From NCBI GenBank assembly GCA_030837265.1, contig JAUPKV010000224.1, forward strand, positions 1 through 24,679: DNA of 24,679 nt. Direction: 5' to 3'. The first letter of the stretch is position 1. Each line of letters opens with the position of its first letter. The position numbers were made by a program, and so were the translations under genes. This document shows positions 22,375 through 24,679 of this stretch, piece after piece. Under the pieces are notes generated by a model. That model was given only the letters and a program-made list of their open reading frames with translations, had not been told where the DNA came from and ran no database searches. The DNA is from Methanobacteriota archaeon (GTDB lineage: Archaea > Halobacteriota > Methanosarcinia > Methanosarcinales > Methanosarcinaceae).

Positions 22375-23052
22375 ATGATCCCAACGTTAAACCAAGTATG
22401 GTTTCCTTTATACATTACGCTCTGGATAGCAACCATATCATCTCTCCTGGTATTTTGTAGTGGGATATTACTCGCTTATATATTTGCCAGACGTGATTTC
22501 CGAGGAAAAGAATTTGCAGAGCTGATTATAACACTCCCTCTAGTCCTTCCGCCTACTGTAATTGGTTATCTGCTGGTCATGCTGGTAGGTAGAAACGGAT
22601 TTCTTGGCCACCTGATTTTTAGTTTTCTTGGAACCGGAATCCTGTTTACATGGCAGGCAGCAGTCATTGCAGCTTATACAGTTTCCTTGCCCCTGATGGT
22701 AAGGATTGCAAAAGCGGCTATAGAAGCCGTAGATAAGGAACTGGAGTATGCAGCTTACATCCTTGGGAGAACTGAGATTGAAACTGCTCTTTTGATAACA
22801 TTACCTCTTGCAAAAAGGGGTATACTGGCAGGTCTGGTGCTCAGTTTTGCACGGGCTGTCGGAGAATTCGGAGCGACACTTATGCTTGCAGGGAATATTC
22901 CGGGAAAAACGAATACAATGGCGCTTTCAATATATAGTGCCTTTGAGGCAGGCAATAATGAGCTTGCTCAGATTCTTGTCTTAATTCTGATCATTGTGTC
23001 CTTGCTGGCTATTTCTCTGACCGGCAAATTCGTAGGAAAACTAGAGGTATGA
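22375..23052 (+). CDS. modB: Molybdate ABC transporter permease
   Basis: 225 aa, the usual ModB size, with five or six membrane helices. The cytoplasmic EAA loop that docks with ModC is clear: EYAAYILGRTEIETALLITLPLAKRGI, followed by GLVLSFARAVGEFGATLMLAG; the GEFGATLMLAGNIPG run is highly characteristic of ModB/CysT. It overlaps modC by 4 nt (ATGA). The ATG at 22375 lacks a Shine-Dalgarno, but the first helix begins directly after it (NQVWFPLYITLWIATISSLL), making a different start unlikely. Confidence 0.95.
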   Translation: MIPTLNQVWFPLYITLWIATISSLLVFCSGILLAYIFARRDFRGKEFAELIITLPLVLPPTVIGYLLVMLVGRNGFLGHLIFSFLGTGILFTWQAAVIAAYTVSLPLMVRIAKAAIEAVDKELEYAAYILGRTEIETALLITLPLAKRGILAGLVLSFARAVGEFGATLMLAGNIPGKTNTMALSIYSAFEAGNNELAQILVLILIIVSLLAISLTGKFVGKLEV

Positions 23053-24179
23053 GCTTGGGCATCAAAGTTGACCTTAAAAAATGGTATAAAGAAGCTGGAA
23101 CCAATAAAAAATCGGACATCAAGAAAGCTTTTGTTTTAGATGTCAGCTTTGAAATGGAAAACGAACTTGTGGTACTTTTCGGACCTTCCGGTTCGGGAAA
23201 GACCACATTATTCAAGTGTATCTCAGGGATTACGGAACCCGATGATGGAAAAATAACTGTTAGAAGTAGAATTTACTACGACAAAAACCAGAAAATTAAT
23301 CTGCCTATACAGAAGCGAAACCTTGGTTATGTATTTCAGAACTATACTCTCTTCCCCCACATGAACGTTAAAAAAAACATAGAATGCGGCCTTAAAAGTT
23401 GGGAAAAAATATCCAGGGAAGAAAGAATTATAGAAGTGATGAAACTTCTTCATATCGAGGAATTCGAAAACAGGTATCCATCCCAGTTGTCCGGTGGACA
23501 GAAGCAGAGAGTTGCCCTGGCAAGAGCTCTGGCTCCCAAACCGGAGCTTCTACTTCTGGATGAACCATTTTCCGCACTTGATATGGAGATCAGAACTGAA
23601 CTTACAGAAAAAATAAAGAATTTACAAAAAAAGATTGGGATACCTTTATTGTTCATCACTCACAACCTTGAAGAGGCATTTCTTCTCGCCGATAAGATTC
23701 TGGTTTTGCACGAAGGAAAAGCCTTGCAGTTCGGAACTCCGGATGAAATATTTCATTCTCCAAAAAACCTGCATGTAGCAAAATTAATTGGCATCATCAA
23801 TATTTTCGATGACGCATATGTTGAAGAATACAATGAAGAGTCCGGAAGTGCAGTGTTAAAAAGTGGAGACTTGAGAATAAAAACAAAATCTCAGAATTTC
23901 AAAGCCGGAGATAAAGTGTCCTGGGGAATTCATCCTGAAAATATATCTTTTCATTTTCATGATTCCAGTTCCGAAAATCAAGAGAACACTTACTCTGCTC
24001 GCATAAATTGTGTTGTCAATAAAGGACCAAGAAAACTCATTACTTTCAAGCTTGTCAGATATAATAAGACATTAACCGCAGAATTGCCTGCTCAATTAGT
24101 TGACTTCTTGAATCTAAACACAGAAGATTTATTCCCGGTTAAATTAGAAAAGAGCAAAGTAGTGGCATTCTATAGCTAA
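23049..24179 (+). CDS. modC: Molybdate ABC transporter ATP-binding protein with C-terminal TOBE domain
   Basis: 376 aa. ABC ATPase domain: Walker A GPSGSGKT at 45-52, Q-loop VFQNYTLFPHM, signature LSGGQKQR, Walker B LLLLDEP, D-loop SALD, and switch His in FITHN. A C-terminal regulatory region (about 245-376) has the TOBE-like fold (KAGDKVSWGIHPENISF, then ARINCVVNKG), which in ModC can sense molybdate and inhibit transport. It begins in the modB stop (ATGA overlap). It ends 28 nt before the convergent gene stop at 24207. Confidence 0.96.
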   Translation: MSLGIKVDLKKWYKEAGTNKKSDIKKAFVLDVSFEMENELVVLFGPSGSGKTTLFKCISGITEPDDGKITVRSRIYYDKNQKINLPIQKRNLGYVFQNYTLFPHMNVKKNIECGLKSWEKISREERIIEVMKLLHIEEFENRYPSQLSGGQKQRVALARALAPKPELLLLDEPFSALDMEIRTELTEKIKNLQKKIGIPLLFITHNLEEAFLLADKILVLHEGKALQFGTPDEIFHSPKNLHVAKLIGIINIFDDAYVEEYNEESGSAVLKSGDLRIKTKSQNFKAGDKVSWGIHPENISFHFHDSSSENQENTYSARINCVVNKGPRKLITFKLVRYNKTLTAELPAQLVDFLNLNTEDLFPVKLEKSKVVAFYS

Positions 24180-24206
24180 AGGCTCCAAAAGTTAACAGCT
24201 AAACTT

Positions 24207-24679
24207 TCAATTCAAGCTGCATAGATCGTAGCAAACGGAACAATTATTACAGTTTTTTACTTTTTTATATAAGCCTCGTAGAATTCTGAATGTATATTCA
24301 GCTATTTTATAAGAGGCTTTTTTTACGCCATCGTGGATAATTACAGTATCATCCTCAAAGAGCAATTTAAGCGGAACTTCTTCAAATTCCTCATCCATGA
24401 GACCAGGTTTAAGTTTTGGGGAAATAATCTCGCTTTCACTATCATTTTTTCGGATTATTATGGTGTCTGAAGTAGAAACGGAAATCAATCTACCCTTGCG
24501 GTTAAATTGTAAAGAATTTTTACCTGCATCTATCCCCAACGCATTTTTATCAAATACGTTTATCGTTCCAATGGGAGTTTTAACAGTAACCGGTTCTGCC
24601 GGTTCTATTGATTCTATGTTACCGTCTTCAAAAAGCTTAAATCCTATTCGGACAGGCATTTTTCCTATCGGCGTATCTA
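24207..24679 (-). CDS. Unrecognised protein with a C-terminal CxxCxxCxxxC cluster (partial at the edge)
   Basis: At least 150 aa are visible and no known family is recognised. An ATG lies at 24659, but the frame stays open to the window edge and the upstream codons (DTPIGK) look coding, echoing TPIG inside the protein, so the gene probably starts outside. The body is beta-rich and acidic (about 10-125), with no signal or membrane span. The last 14 residues, CNNCSVCYDLCSLN plus a preceding helix (ILRGLYKKVKNC), hold Cys in C-x2-C-x2-C-x3-C spacing, as in one [4Fe-4S] ferredoxin half, but without the usual Pro after the fourth Cys. An iron-sulfur role is an inference. It is convergent with modC. 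Confidence 0.7.
   Translation of the reverse strand, partial: DTPIGKMPVRIGFKLFEDGNIESIEPAEPVTVKTPIGTINVFDKNALGIDAGKNSLQFNRKGRLISVSTSDTIIIRKNDSESEIISPKLKPGLMDEEFEEVPLKLLFEDDTVIIHDGVKKASYKIAEYTFRILRGLYKKVKNCNNCSVCYDLCSLN

Noticed and set aside
1955..24179. Pyrrolysine readthrough of in-frame TAG in other genes of the window
   Set aside because: No other gene here appears interrupted by TAG in the middle of a conserved domain; ends of the annotated genes agree with family lengths.

Overview
The window reads as the chromosome of a methanogenic archaeon of the Methanosarcina type. The signs are a gene for amber-decoding tRNA-Pyl, a coenzyme F420 glutamate ligase (CofE), an archaeal secF-secD pair followed by a replication factor C small-subunit paralogue, an archaeal-type ApgM-like phosphoglycerate mutase, PGF-CTERM-like protein tails, archaeal TATA boxes, and AT-rich spacers between compact genes. 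The genus comes from gene content and from resemblance of the tRNA to remembered Methanosarcina tRNA-Pyl; no database was searched.

Layout. (1) 1-1623, minus: aspartate kinase followed 13 nt later by the 5' end of purM, which runs off the edge. (2) 1955-3803, plus: an ApgM/homoserine-kinase-like protein, then hsp20 behind an HSR1-like palindrome. (3) 3921-6520: a minus-strand protein of unknown function, a repeat-bearing spacer, cofE (plus), a cupin (minus) and a dCMP/CMP deaminase (minus). (4) 7184-10879, plus: secF-secD-rfc, tightly packed. (5) 10880-11907: a mostly non-coding kilobase holding a C/G-tract minisatellite, an intact tRNA-Pyl gene and, 58 nt downstream of it, the first ~20 codons of a broken pylS. 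(6) 11908-14296, minus: a prenyltransferase/terpene-cyclase-type toroid protein, then two universal stress proteins and a ferritin. (7) 14741-19433, plus: a secreted/surface cluster of a lipoprotein, a lipoprotein-like PGF-CTERM protein, a two-helix membrane protein, a VIT-VWA protein and a tiny sequon-rich tail-anchored protein. (8) 19518-20255, minus: a stand-alone endonuclease/exonuclease/phosphatase-fold protein. (9) 20689-24179, plus: a molybdate uptake locus modA-mop-modB-modC. (10) 24207-24679, minus: the 3' part of an unrecognised protein ending in a CxxCxxCxxxC cluster.

The most interesting spot is the pyrrolysine scar. pylT looks fully foldable, but the pylS that should follow it is cut off after about 20 codons and carries TAG in place of the conserved Trp16; no pylB, pylC, pylD or methylamine methyltransferase gene is in the window. 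The cell must either make PylS elsewhere, making this a second or relocated pylT, or be losing the pathway. Secondary points are an RFC small subunit with altered Walker B and SRC motifs, the HSR1-like operator at hsp20, and at least five independent 14-17 bp tandem duplications in intergenic DNA.
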